DNA of 64,000 bases from Rotaria socialis. Its lineage: Eukaryota; Rotifera; Eurotatoria; Philodinida; Philodinidae. The notes beneath the pieces were generated by a model, which made no database searches, was not told the origin of the DNA, and saw only the letters and a list, made by a program, of their open reading frames with translations. Position 1 is the first letter of the stretch, and every line of letters starts with the position of its first letter. The stretch is taken from NCBI GenBank assembly GCA_905331475.1, contig CAJNYU010004067.1, forward strand, positions 124,001 through 188,000. The letters are read 5' to 3'. Both the position numbers and the translations under genes were made by a program. Positions 10,218-21,660 of the stretch are shown in pieces.

Positions 10218-12172
10218 ATGGATATTGCCTTATACATAAAAGATTTTGAAGTCAAAGATCAATCAAATATGTTTCAAGATGTCAAGTTCAGTGAAGGTAA
10301 GCTTTTTCTTCTAAATTCAATCAAGCTAACATTTGACACATCAAATTAGGCGTACTGAATAACGACACTGTGGAACAGTTGGCAACGATAGATGATTATC
10401 GTATAATAGATATTAGTAATAGTTTATTGGGTGATTTTCAAAGTAAACCTTAATTATGATAATGATCTTATAGTATATTATCTATAAAATACTCTTAGAT
10501 TCCATTGTTTCAAATGATGCAATGAGTCATTCATTAATGTTAGATTTATTCGATATCCCACGGCCTATGAATGATGAACAATGGCGCGATGATGAATTTG
10601 AGCAAATCTTAATCGATGACCTGCGCAAAGAAGAAATAGTAAGTGGTATAAAATCTAATTATTTTTTAAATCTACTTGTTCAATAAAAGATTATGGCAGA
10701 GAACAATTCTCAACTGAATGCAAGCAAAACTCAGCAGGCATTTGCTATTGAAATGAATACTTTTCAGTCTGTATTTGCCGATGTTGAAATGTTTGTCACA
10801 GAACAGCCTAAACCTGACCAACGGGCTCGCTATGAAAGCGATGGTCCTCGTTTTCTTCCAGATTCAAAGAAACATCCGATGACGGTTGAAGTTAGTATTC
10901 AACATAGTATGAATATTCGAATAAATACTTTATTTCCTATGTTTAGACCCGGAATCTATCATCAGCACAGTTGGCAGACAATGCTACAATTGGTATTGTT
11001 TTAACAATGGTAACAACAACGAACAACCCAAAAAATAAAACATTTGTACACGCCAATAGTATAAAATATCGTACAGATGATGCAATAGAGTTGGATTGTG
11101 GAAGCGTTTTTGTTCCATTAAGTAAATCTGACATATTAAAAGGTGAAAAAACGTAAGTAGATTTTAACTAGAATCTTATTAATGAATATTAAATTGTTAT
11201 TTTGTTTTAGATTTCCCCGTTTATCAATTATATGTAAAAAGTTTGATAACTATTCATTCGACTTAACATCATTCGATGAAGCAACTGTTGAAAGAACAAC
11301 AGAAAAATGTTTGTATTTTCATTCTTTTTCTCTAGTTTTTGTCTTTTAATCCATTTGCAATGCTTTCATATAGACATAATCACTGATAAAGATGAAATGA
11401 CCAAAGCGGCTAAAGGAAAACGGTTTACTTTTGACTACGATTTGCTCTGCTACAAAATTATCTTTCAATTAGCGGTGAAACAGGACAATTTCATCAGCAT
11501 TTTGCACATTAAATGTGAAACAAACATTATAAATGAGCGTAAGTATATTCAATGAGCACATACAAAAGTTATACAATACACACGTGTATCGAATATTTAG
11601 AAAAAACTGCAGCAAAATGTATCAAACGAAAGATCTCATCCGGTGATATACTGCCCGCAAAAAAAAAGGGCAAAGTCAATAGGTCCGTGGGACATCGATA
11701 TGCTGAGAGTTTCAATACAACGGCATTACCAATTGTTCGACGCTCGGTAAATATTTTTCATTGAAACTTATCAATTGATTTGTTCATTTCGGAATATGAA
11801 TTTTCGTCAGAACAGCTGAGATATTTTAGATTAAAAAAAAAACCTTTGTTCAGTTTTCTATTGAATATTATTCAACAGAGTAGCAACCACTCTATTGCAA
11901 AAATTTTTAGAATGAAGGCGATATTCATTCGGTTTTAATAATAAAACTATTTCTTTTAATTTTATCGATTAAACAGAAGATCGATCACCTCAAGTACTCC
12001 TCAGTTGAACATTTATTAACTCGATTCAGTATTCTAAAATTTAATTTTTATCTTTTAAAAAAATATATAATATTTATGAACAATAAATAAATGTTATACG
12101 GAAGTTTACAATATTTGTTTTCTTTTCTTCTAGTTGACTCGCAAATCTTCTCAAAAAATAAATCAAGCCTAA
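10218..12172 (+). CDS. Rel-homology-domain-like protein C (array member 3)
   Basis: Nine exons: 10218-10296, 10350-10442, 10499-10638, 10690-10890, 10947-11152, 11211-11308, 11374-11538, 11601-11746, 12134-12172. They sum to 389 codons, predicting 388 aa. An acidic N-terminal half (residues 1-145) precedes RARYESDG (149-156), close to both the Rel (RxRYxxEG) and NFAT (RAHYETEG) recognition loops. Then come KKHPMTVE (compare the GGHP of NFAT), VTTTNNP, KTFVHAN, and the late strand YKIIFQLAVKQ. The tail after the domain is Lys-rich (PAKKKGK, TRKSSQK) and looks like a nuclear signal. The core exons of 206 and 98 nt match genes A and B exactly. The start at 10218 is the first in-frame ATG after a likely acceptor; an upstream exon cannot be excluded. 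The last intron, 387 bp, is unusually long for the array. Confidence 0.7.
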
Positions 12173-13244
12173 GCTTCCTCTGTCGATAGTTCATAACTAT
12201 CTATGCGGAATGGCCTCATCCGCAACTCTACGCCTGACGTCGTGTTAAAAAAATTATTTTATTCTAAACATACGCTTATCAATATATATATATACATATT
12301 GATTCAAAATCTATTTTCTTTGTTCTTTTCTTTTCTTTTTTTATTGATATCATTCAATGACTTGAAAAACACAGAGTATGTCTTTTTTCTGTCTATTATA
12401 TGTAATTCATTTCATGTGATACGAGTGTCCACCAATAATAAAATGACTATATTTACATATATAATTTATAAAAAAAAGATACGCGTTTAATCAATATTTT
12501 CCGTTTCTTGCTCTGAGTAAGTGACGCGTCCAAATTCTGTGTCACTGCATTTTTATGACACCGCCTCACTTTTTTTTCTTTATCATACGCATGCTAGTGT
12601 AAGTAAATATTTCGTGATTTCGAATCCTATTTGTACTAGAGGTATTTTTCTCCGTTCTTATTGATGTAAGTCGTTATGACAAATGCGTCATAAAAACAGA
12701 ACGTAATTAAAATAGCCTTGTATAGATGAGAGAATAGAAGAAAAAAAAAATAAGGAAAGGAACAGAACACAATAGAACAAGTTGGAAAAAACCAAGAATC
12801 GGCAAAAACGATTTTTCGACGTAAAAAAAGAAGTGTAAAAGACTAGTAAACAAGTGAATAAATATCTTTTTCACCTTTTCTCTTGTAGTAGCTACCACAA
12901 AAAGAATGTTGCATATATTAAGAAATGTTATAATCTATTTTTCGAATGCACTACATAAAGGCACGTGGTTAACTTGGCGCATTTGCATTTTTTTGCGTTA
13001 TTAAACGTTATAGAAGCACATTAATACACTTTTTCTTTTTCAATAAAACAACATTTGTCGGATTTTTAGATTATTTTCATTTGAAACCGCTAATAGTGAT
13101 GGACGACATCTTTTTGTCGAAAACAATATATTATTTAACTCTTTAAACATAATCTAGATGGAGCAAAACAGTAAATAAAAGTAATTATTAATTTAACTCT
13201 TTTGATAATGACTCTTTCTAGTCATCATAAACAATTTTGATGCA
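12173..13244. other. Intergenic between genes C and D
   Basis: AT-rich with low-complexity frames (for example 12203-12490 and 12707-12898) that show no domain. It presumably holds the 3' UTR of gene C and the promoter of gene D. No specific motif could be supported. Confidence 0.45.
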
Positions 13245-15128
13245 ATGGACGATCTTGATTTCAGTATACCAAACAGTATGTATTAAATTGTACATCAACC
13301 TATATTTATATGACTAACTGTCAACCTCATTTGTTTTCAATTTTTGAAGATACAAATAAATCATCATTATCAACTGAAGAAATCGGTAATTTATATATGA
13401 TCAGAGCATTATAGTTTCTGATAAAATAGTTATTTTTTCATAATTTAGATACTCGTTTCTGTTATGATTTTAATGCACGGGAACAATTTTATGAGATCGA
13501 TGTCGCAGGTTAATAAATATGATACAAAAAAAAGCATCTTTCATTTTTATTTTTATTAAGATTTAAATATGTCACTGTATCCGGATGAGCTTTTTAAAAG
13601 TTTGCTGAACGAATTCAACCAGATGCAAGGATCTTCCGGTTAGTTTGATTGCTTTCATTCAACAAAATTATACTGATTGATTTTTTTTCTCTTAATAGCT
13701 CCTAGTCCTATTATCGATGCAATCGCCGAACTATTAGACGAGGAGCCAGGTATACTGCATCCAATAGAAACTAATGACATGCCTGACCGTACGATCTGTT
13801 ACTGTTGTGTCGTTTAATGAAAACTTCTTTTCTAGGAACACAAAGTACCGATGAACATCTAGCCATGATTAAACCGAGTGACCATTCATTACAAACAAGT
13901 CGTCAATCTGTTGAGAAATGTATTTTTTCAATGATAAAAATAAAAAAATATATAGATTTTCAATATCATTCAACATTTAGTACCGGCAAAAGGTCACTTG
14001 GATTCATCAATAGAACTATCAAAATCGGTGGCTGTTACAGTTCCAACACCAAATCAATTAAAAATTGTCTATCAATTAGAAGACACATATAGAGCACGAT
14101 ATAAAAGTGATTACTTTCCTCAAAATGGTTCATGTCGGCGTCCACGTTATGTCGCTGATAAAGAAGGACATCATCATATTACGATACAGGTACAAACAAC
14201 CGATATACGATTAATTAATTATTATTTTGAAAATTTTAGATGCCAAGTGATTACAAACGTGATCTTACTAATGAATACATTCGCGTCGCATTAATAACAA
14301 CATCAATTGACGATCGTGGACATTTTTATAGTCCATATAAATTTCAAACAGATCATCGTGATTCTAAAGTACCCGATCAGAATCCAATTTTTTTATCTGC
14401 ACAAGCTCAAAAACAGGATAAATTTACTATGAAGTAAACAATTAAAATTAAATAAGCAAATCCTATTATCAAAATTTCTAGACTACAACTAGTTTTGATA
14501 AAATCAAAGCTAGATCAATTGAATGACGCCCAACCATTAAAACATTTTCCGGATACAATCAGTATACAAAGTAAAACAAGCATAAAACAGATTCTTTTTT
14601 TTTTGCTTAATTTCTTTTCTAATTTAGATATTATCAATGAAGAAAAATTGGCACCAAAAGATTTGATTAATACATATCAACTGGATAAATCACACATCGC
14701 ATTTACTCTGTGTACAAAATTATCTAATGGTTCATATAATATTCACTCTGAAACCACAGTTATTTCATCAATCATAACAGAATCACCATCAAAACAGTTA
14801 GCATCATCAACGAATAAAACAAGTGAACTGTTGAAGATTGTTTCTGACCATTAAATTAAGTTTATTTTCTTATAGAAACAAACAGAAACCCAATAAAAAA
14901 GATAATATGTTGCCCACATTGTAATCATAGTTTTGATCCAGCTAATATGAAAGTCACACAAAAAGAAACGAAACGAAAATCAAATCGCAGGGCATCTCGT
15001 TCTTGTTCGAAAGTATAGAAAATAATCACTATTTTTTTCTGCATTTTAATATATGCTTCTCTTTTCTTCAATATTTTTAGTTAGCAAATAAGAAGCAGTC
15101 AACTAAAAAACGAAAGACCACTGAATGA
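13245..15128 (+). CDS. Rel-homology-domain-like protein D (array member 4, second subfamily)
   Basis: Twelve exons: 13245-13275, 13350-13385, 13449-13508, 13561-13638, 13699-13788, 13836-13919, 13981-14189, 14240-14433, 14482-14570, 14628-14822, 14876-15012, 15081-15128. They sum to 417 codons, 416 aa. Internal N-terminal exons 2-6 are 36, 60, 78, 90 and 84 nt, all bounded by phase-1 introns, and encode acidic, Leu/Asp-rich sequence. Residues 164-171, RARYKSDY, replace the Rel-type RxRYxxEG loop, followed by RRPRYVAD, a subfamily signature. Later parts are VALITTS, a QLVLIKSKLDQL segment, and YQLDKSHIAFTLC. The tail carries CCPHCNHSFD (a CPxC knuckle) and a Lys/Arg-rich end (KKRKTTE). Exon 5 may end at 13749 instead. 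DNA binding is inferred; the altered loop makes this less sure than for A-C. Confidence 0.68.
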
Positions 15129-16101
15129 ACTATTATATTAATCATTTTTTATGATTTTAACCGTCTTTTTCCACATATTATCTCCATGCTTATATTTTAC
15201 TATTGTCATCGCTTTTCTGATTCAACTATCAATTTGCTTTGGCTTTGTTGTCTCCTTTTCTCTTCAATAAATTTCATTTTTAATAATGACATCTAAATGA
15301 AAAAAGCACGCAATAATGTAAACCGCTACTGAGAAAAAGATTAGAACAAAAAGAAACTAATCAAAATTTTATCATATGTCGTATACATCCTGAGCTGTAA
15401 ATCAAACATTCAGTGCAATTTCAGAGTGAAAAATGATGACTCCAACACTTATTCATAGTTTTTCATCACGGATGCAATAATCCTAATAATTGGATAGTAA
15501 AATATTTCATAACTCATTTAAAACAAACAGTTCAACAAATCTAAAATCATACTGGTTTGATTTTTCTAATTTGTTTTGAATAAAATAAAATCTTGGAAGA
15601 AACCTACTCAAAAAAAATCATCTCGATTGTCTGATTGTATTGAATTATGATACATTAATTGCTATATAGTGAATGCATTCAACTAACTAATATCGGAATT
15701 TTTCGTGTAAACGTTTTTCTTTTTGTTAGGGAGATAATGCCTGTTTTTTTTAGAATCTTACATATAAAATACAATACGATTGTGCGTTTGCAAAAGAATG
15801 ATTCATTTGCCGTACAAACGTATGAGTAGCAAAAAAACAACTACGCTGGCTGCTTTTATCGAGTATTTTCTTTTCTTGGGTTTTTTCCTTTACCTGTAAT
15901 GGTTGCTAATATAAATTACAGCAAATTTTGTCGTAATACTGCGTAAAGCTTATACACGTACTTATATAGTAGATGCATAATCGTACCAAGACAAAGAGAC
16001 AAAATGCCATACAATAAAATTAAAATAAATATTAATATAAAATGATGATAGTTTTCTAAACATTTCTTTTAGATTTCAAAAAACTCCTCAATAACTTCAA
16101 A
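15129..16101. other. Intergenic between genes D and E
   Basis: AATAAA near 15266 could serve gene D. An acceptor-like TTTTAG just before 16074 suggests a 5'-UTR intron in gene E. No gene or clear repeat is seen. Confidence 0.4.
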
Positions 16102-17583
16102 ATGATTTCTGATTCCTTATCAGTAGAAGAACATATCAGTAGTTGTTTGGTTTTCGACGATGATCTTCTAAGATTACTGGGTACAAATCATCAATCAAAA
16201 AATGTATGCTATGAGAAGCCTTTTGATAATACCTCAATTGCCAGTGATTTGATCGAGTTTATTGGTAAGAAAGAAAACAAATATGTGTACTTCGAACTAA
16301 TATATATCGATTCTTTTGTTTTTCGTTCATATAGATCCGAGAAATTGCGCGATAGAGAAAAATGAATTTGATTGCTATTTTCCGACAAGCAACAGTTCGC
16401 AAGGTAAATATAAACAAGCATCTGAATATTAAAATTAATCTGGTAACATTCTTTTTCTTAAATAGATATGATATGTAGTGATTACGATCCAAATCTATCT
16501 TTTCTCGATTTCTCGATGTCATCCAAAGAGTGTGCTGGTAAGTAAAATCATCATTTTTGCATTTGATATCAGTTCGTCAAGCTTCGTTTTCTACATATAT
16601 ATTTAGATGGCTATAACGTTACAAATGCAAAGTCGAGTCATGTTCCATTGTCTACATCTGTGGGTGTCACAATACCAAAGAAAAGCCTTAATTTATCACG
16701 TGGCATTGAAATTGTTGATGATCTTGAGTTAAAATATAAGCCACGCTACAAAAGCGACTATCGTTCTCCAGATGGTACAATTCGAAAACCACGATATGTG
16801 GCTAATCAGCATGGCGTTCATTGTGTCGAACTCAAAGTAATTTTAAATTGAAAACTAGTTTTTATTCATAAATCATCTGAATGTTCAATTTCATAGGTAG
16901 CACCTGGTAGTAAAGGCTATCTTCGAGTCGATTGGACTACAACGGAGTTGAGTAAAGGTATTCGATATTCAATGCCTTACAAGTTTCAAATTGATAATGA
17001 TTCATTTGATTCTCCTGATGTAAACCCATTTTATGTAGATTTCACCGCTGATTGTACAGGAATTTTGCCGTTAGTATTATTGATTTTTCTATGTTGATTC
17101 TATCTGATTTGTTTTTAATCTAGACTATATTTGGTGTTGATTAAAGCGAAACAAGATGAATTGAAATCAGTTCAACTTCAACTCTTTCCTCCATTGGAAG
17201 ATTGTTCTACGGTATCAATTTCAAATAGTTTCAACGTAACAACTCCATTGAGTGCAAAAAAATTGATTGAACAATATCAATTACATAGATCACAATTAGC
17301 ATTTACATTGTGTACATTAAGTAAAGACGGGCAATTATTCATTCCTGATTGGGGCACAACGGTCTATTCAACAGTTATGACTGGTAAGCAATAAATTCTA
17401 TATTTATTAGTTAAATAAATATTTCTTTATTAATAAAAATTATTTTTTCTCATAGAGATGTCCACCGAAGCTTCAAAACGAAGAAAGATTGCTTGTCCAA
17501 GATGTAAAAATTCATTCGAAATAACCATCAACAAAGCAGGTGATATCAGCTATGAAGAACCAGCGAAAAAACGAAAACGATGA
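16102..17583 (+). CDS. Rel-homology-domain-like protein E (array member 5, second subfamily)
   Basis: Seven exons: 16102-16264, 16335-16403, 16466-16537, 16607-16836, 16897-17069, 17124-17383, 17456-17583. They sum to 365 codons, 364 aa. The acidic N-terminus (1-100) is coded by exons joined at phase 1. Residues 146-153, KPRYKSDY, followed by RKPRYVAN, form the altered recognition loop of this subfamily. Further matches are LRVDWTTTE, YSMPYKFQ, PLYLVLIKAKQDEL and YQLHRSQLAFTLC, the last like the late RHD strand. CPRCKNSFE (336-344) is the CPxC motif shared with D and F. The protein ends KKRKR, a plain nuclear-localisation signal. Relative to D, one intron inside the domain is missing, merging two exons into one of 260 nt. 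Exons of 230 and 173 nt equal those of gene F. Confidence 0.7.
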
Positions 17584-18635
17584 TTCAAGAAAAAAAAACT
17601 ATGGCGCTAATTTTGATATATTAGCATTTGATTTATTAGTTAAAAACAATTGGGTTTTAATTGATAAAAGAAAAAAATTAACTAGTATTGGAATTGTGCG
17701 ATTGTACTTATATATTCAATTCAAAAAATACAATAAGCTGCTTACAATATTTATCTCCCTGTTGTATTTGAGAAACTCACGTGTTTGTTTTTCTTTTGTT
17801 TTTAAAAAAAAACACTGTAATCTGATCAAATAAAAATAGATGTGCTATGTGCACAATGCACTTCAAAAAACAGCACTACAGAACTTTCACGAATACATCA
17901 AAGAATTGTATCGAACCTTCATACTCTAAGAGTATTTACTTGAATGATGAGATCTCTCAACAGTATGTTTGCCATATGCATATCAGGTTTCGTACGGTCG
18001 TTAACGATTTCAAAAAAAAATATAGGCTTTCGCAATACTGACTCAGACAATATTAGCTACTATTTTCACAATTACTGGTGTAATAAATAATCATCCTTTC
18101 ATCGGTTGGCTGCGAGTAAATATGTAAGCCATTTATAAGTCTCGTGTTCTCGGATTGTTTTATTGACATGACTATCGACATCACTTTTGTTTTTACCAAT
18201 GTACGCATAGATATTTGCAAAAGTAAAATAGACACTACAAATCTATTTTTGTAACGCATCATTCGTCTTTCGAAATAATACTCTTTATAAACAAGGTGCA
18301 ATATATTTTTCGCCGAAAACATACTAATTTCTCTAAATGCATATGCTGACTCATGCGCTGAATGTTTTTTCTTTTGCATTCTCTACTTCCTATTGAATCG
18401 GTTGTAGAGGAAAAAACCAACGATGCTTCTGTGTTATAAATGGGATTACATGTATGAAAAATGTAGACTAAAAAGAAAATAACAAAGCAAGGTAAACCGA
18501 AGCCACATCCCGAAAACTAAGAAAATAGTTCAATATTGTATTTTAGTACACTTTTGTGCACCCTGTAGTTGGTTTTATACTGTCACCGTTGAAGACAGCC
18601 CAGTGTATTAATAGTAATAAATCAGTACAAGTAAT
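17584..18635. other. Intergenic between genes E and F
   Basis: No gene is supported. A 108-codon frame on the minus strand (18053-18379) has no recognisable domain, no neighbouring splice-compatible exons and composition like the surrounding spacer. The promoter of gene F should lie near the right end. Confidence 0.4.
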
Positions 18636-20237
18636 ATGGAACATCTCTGTAATACACATATGGATCGTTTATCTGAAGAAGCACATGGAAATATATTATC
18701 AGGTCTAACCAATGATTGTGATGTTTTCACTGCATTGGGTATTGACCCGTACGATCCTCTTGAAGATTTTCAACCCGATTTTATTGTTTCTGGCACATGC
18801 GATTTAGAAAGTCTTACTAGTAAGATACGAAAATATTAACTGCTGAAAATTCAAGCTTTATTTGATGTTTATTTATTTAGAATCAATGAAACAACCCGAC
18901 GAACTATTGGACTCAGCAACATATATCAGACCGAAAACTCTTGATAGTAAATAAGATTATTGAAAACTATAAATTAAATATTTTCTATTCTTACTCTACT
19001 TTAAGATGTTTTATTTGGTGGCGATAATAATTTTGCATTGATGAAAGATTTCTTTGATTGTAATATTGGTGAGTAACTCAAATTTTTCAACAACATAACA
19101 CTAGAAACTATGTTATTTTCTCCCGTGTCAATAGACACAATGAAAGAGCAGGAGTCAAATACTAAACAGATTGACTTATCACCATCGGTTGGCGTTAGAC
19201 AAAATCAAATATCAGTAAAATCTTCACCTAAAATTCAAATTTGTTATCCTTTGGAGCAATACTATCGGCCACGTTACAAAAGTGATTATTTCACTCACGA
19301 TGGGAAAATTCGAAGGCCCAGATACGTAGCTGATGGTGCTGGCAATCACTTTGTCGCACTTCAAGTATGATAAATTTCTTATTGACCATATCTTCGAATT
19401 TTCTCATGTCTTACAATATCTTAGGTACCACCAGGCATTCGTGGTATGATTCGAATCGATTGGCTTACAGTTCCAACAGAAAATGGTGATCAATATTTTA
19501 TGCCTTATTGTTTTCAACAAAATAATGAATCACAAGAAGTACAAGATTGTAATCCATTGTACGAGACTGTTGAGGCCGATAAAAATGGCATCATGAAGTT
19601 AGTCATTGACGCTCGCTTCTTTTTCAATTCAATACAATGTTATTTTCCTATTCTAGATTATATCTAGTGTTAATTAAATCAAAACAAGATGAATTGAAAT
19701 CTTTGCAGCCACTCAAACCATTTCGTCCATGGCAAGATATGTTTGGTATGCCGGATAAAAACAATTCGAAACAAACATATCCATTACATCCAAAACAGTT
19801 AATTCAAAAATATCAACTCGATAAATCTCAGTTAGCATTTACGTTTTGTGCACTAAGTTCAGATGGACAAACAAAGATTCCAGAATGGAATACAACAGTT
19901 TACTCAACAGTTCTTACTGGTAAAAAATTAGTATTTCTTGTTTATCATCAACATTCGATTAACAAACATAATTTCATTTTTTTTTATAGAAATATCAAAC
20001 GAAAATCACAAGAAAAGAATAATATTATGTCCTTGTTGTGATCATTCATTTGATATATCACTTGTTGGTGATGATGATGATTGTGTTCAAGAGACAATAA
20101 ACGATACAACAATAGCAAAACAGAATAAGAATGGAAAAGTTATAAGAACAACAAAAGTATGATTAAATAAACCTTTGTTATCGAAATCTTTTATTTATGT
20201 GAATTTTTTTCCATTTCAGAAGCAAAAACTCACTTGA
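18636..20237 (+). CDS. Rel-homology-domain-like protein F (array member 6, second subfamily)
   Basis: Eight exons: 18636-18819, 18881-18946, 19006-19068, 19135-19364, 19425-19597, 19657-19919, 19990-20156, 20220-20237. They sum to 388 codons, 387 aa. The N-terminus is rich in Asp, Glu and Leu. Residues 149-156, RPRYKSDY, with following RRPRYVAD, give the subfamily signature, then MIRIDWLTV, FMPYCFQ, KLYLVLIKSKQDEL and YQLDKSQLAFTFC. CPCCDHSFD (340-348) carries the CPxC motif. The tail is basic (NKNGKVIRTTK). Exons of 230 and 173 nt are identical in length to gene E, its closest relative. If the last intron is not removed, translation stops at 20162 instead, changing only the final residues. 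This is the last member: no further copy follows downstream. Confidence 0.7.
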
Positions 20238-21660
20238 AATCACATTACTTATGTTTATTGTATATTCAAATGAACTATTGCTTGCATGCAATTCACATGA
20301 ACGTCGAAGTAACATGATATTATGGAACGTTGATTTTGGAATTTGTAGAAAAAGAATAAAATTGAGTTTATTTTCCACCATATTTGTCTAGACTAATAGG
20401 AATTTGTGCACTTCTTGTTAGTTTATTTAATTAATTTATTAATATTTCTCAATTGTACATAGCAGACTGATTGCGCTGCATGTTTAATATTGTAGTAAAA
20501 TCAACGAAAAGTCCGCGCATCGTTTTTTTAATTTTTATGAAAATATATTTTTTTTTATAGACGAATATAATATGGCTTCATAAGTCAAAAACTATTTTTA
20601 CCTATTCTATTGATATATTTGAAAGTTAAATTGAACTTACTACAATTGTAGAAAATTAGGATTGGGTATCTAGAATGGTAGATCTTGATGTATGAATATC
20701 TGCTTTGGTTATAAACTATTGAGTTGTCAGACGGAATAATTTTAATTAAGTACTAATTCTAGTAATAGAAATAATCCATGTTCTATTGTAAAAAAAATTA
20801 GTCATCTTGAACATTTGAAAAATTAACAAAAGGAAATAAATACTCATTTAAACTGGTTCGTTAACTATTATTTTAATTATTTTGAAAATTAAGAACTACT
20901 GTTTGAAAATCAATTTTATGGTATTTGGTTTCGATTTCTAATAATTTATTTTTTAACATTAATGAGTTATTGCTCTATTATTTATAGTATAATTATGAGT
21001 ATAACCAGTGAAAATCTCAATATCGTGCATTCTTATCAGATTCTAGGAACTTCAAAAATTGCTGAAAGAAATATTCATGAATTTCAAACTCAGATCATAT
21101 AGATGTTATCATTCTAATTAAAACAAAAATATTCATTGAATGTAAACTGATCGTTTCTATCAGTTGACTGCGACTGATAAAACCTTCAGTTTTGTTATGT
21201 AAAAACTTCATTAGTGATCGGGTGACATCTATAGGAAAACAAATAATATTACATATAAACTATATTATTTTCATGTTTATTTTACTTGATAATTCAACAT
21301 AAGTTGATTTCCGAAAACAGTTCACACTTAAAGAGGTATACATTCAATATTTCATTGGATATTGAAAGCCTTCGTTAGTACAAAGATGGCCGTCGTTGCT
21401 ACATTTTAGACATTTTCGTACTCATTCTCCTCTATTCGATTTTTCGTGAAATATCATATATAGTCGTTGAATAACAGATTTTGATTTGTTCTATCAAGAA
21501 TATTGACAACTGAGTATTTTTCAATTGAACTATGTAATCTATCCTTTCAGATAATTGTATAATTTCAAACTTGATATATTCAAACAAAGCGATTGAAGAC
21601 AAAAAAGTAAAAAAAAAGTTTTATTCTTTTTTAAGATTATAATTTTCAATCGTTTATAGA
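20238..21660. other. Intergenic; end of array and RNPS1 upstream region
   Basis: AT-rich sequence without open frames of note. A pyrimidine tract and CAG at about 21542-21550 could be the acceptor of a 5'-UTR intron of the RNPS1-like gene. Otherwise nothing is seen. Confidence 0.45.

Noticed and set aside
18053-18379. 108-codon minus-strand frame in the E-F spacer
   Set aside because: No recognisable motif, no conserved counterpart in other spacers, surrounded by stops.
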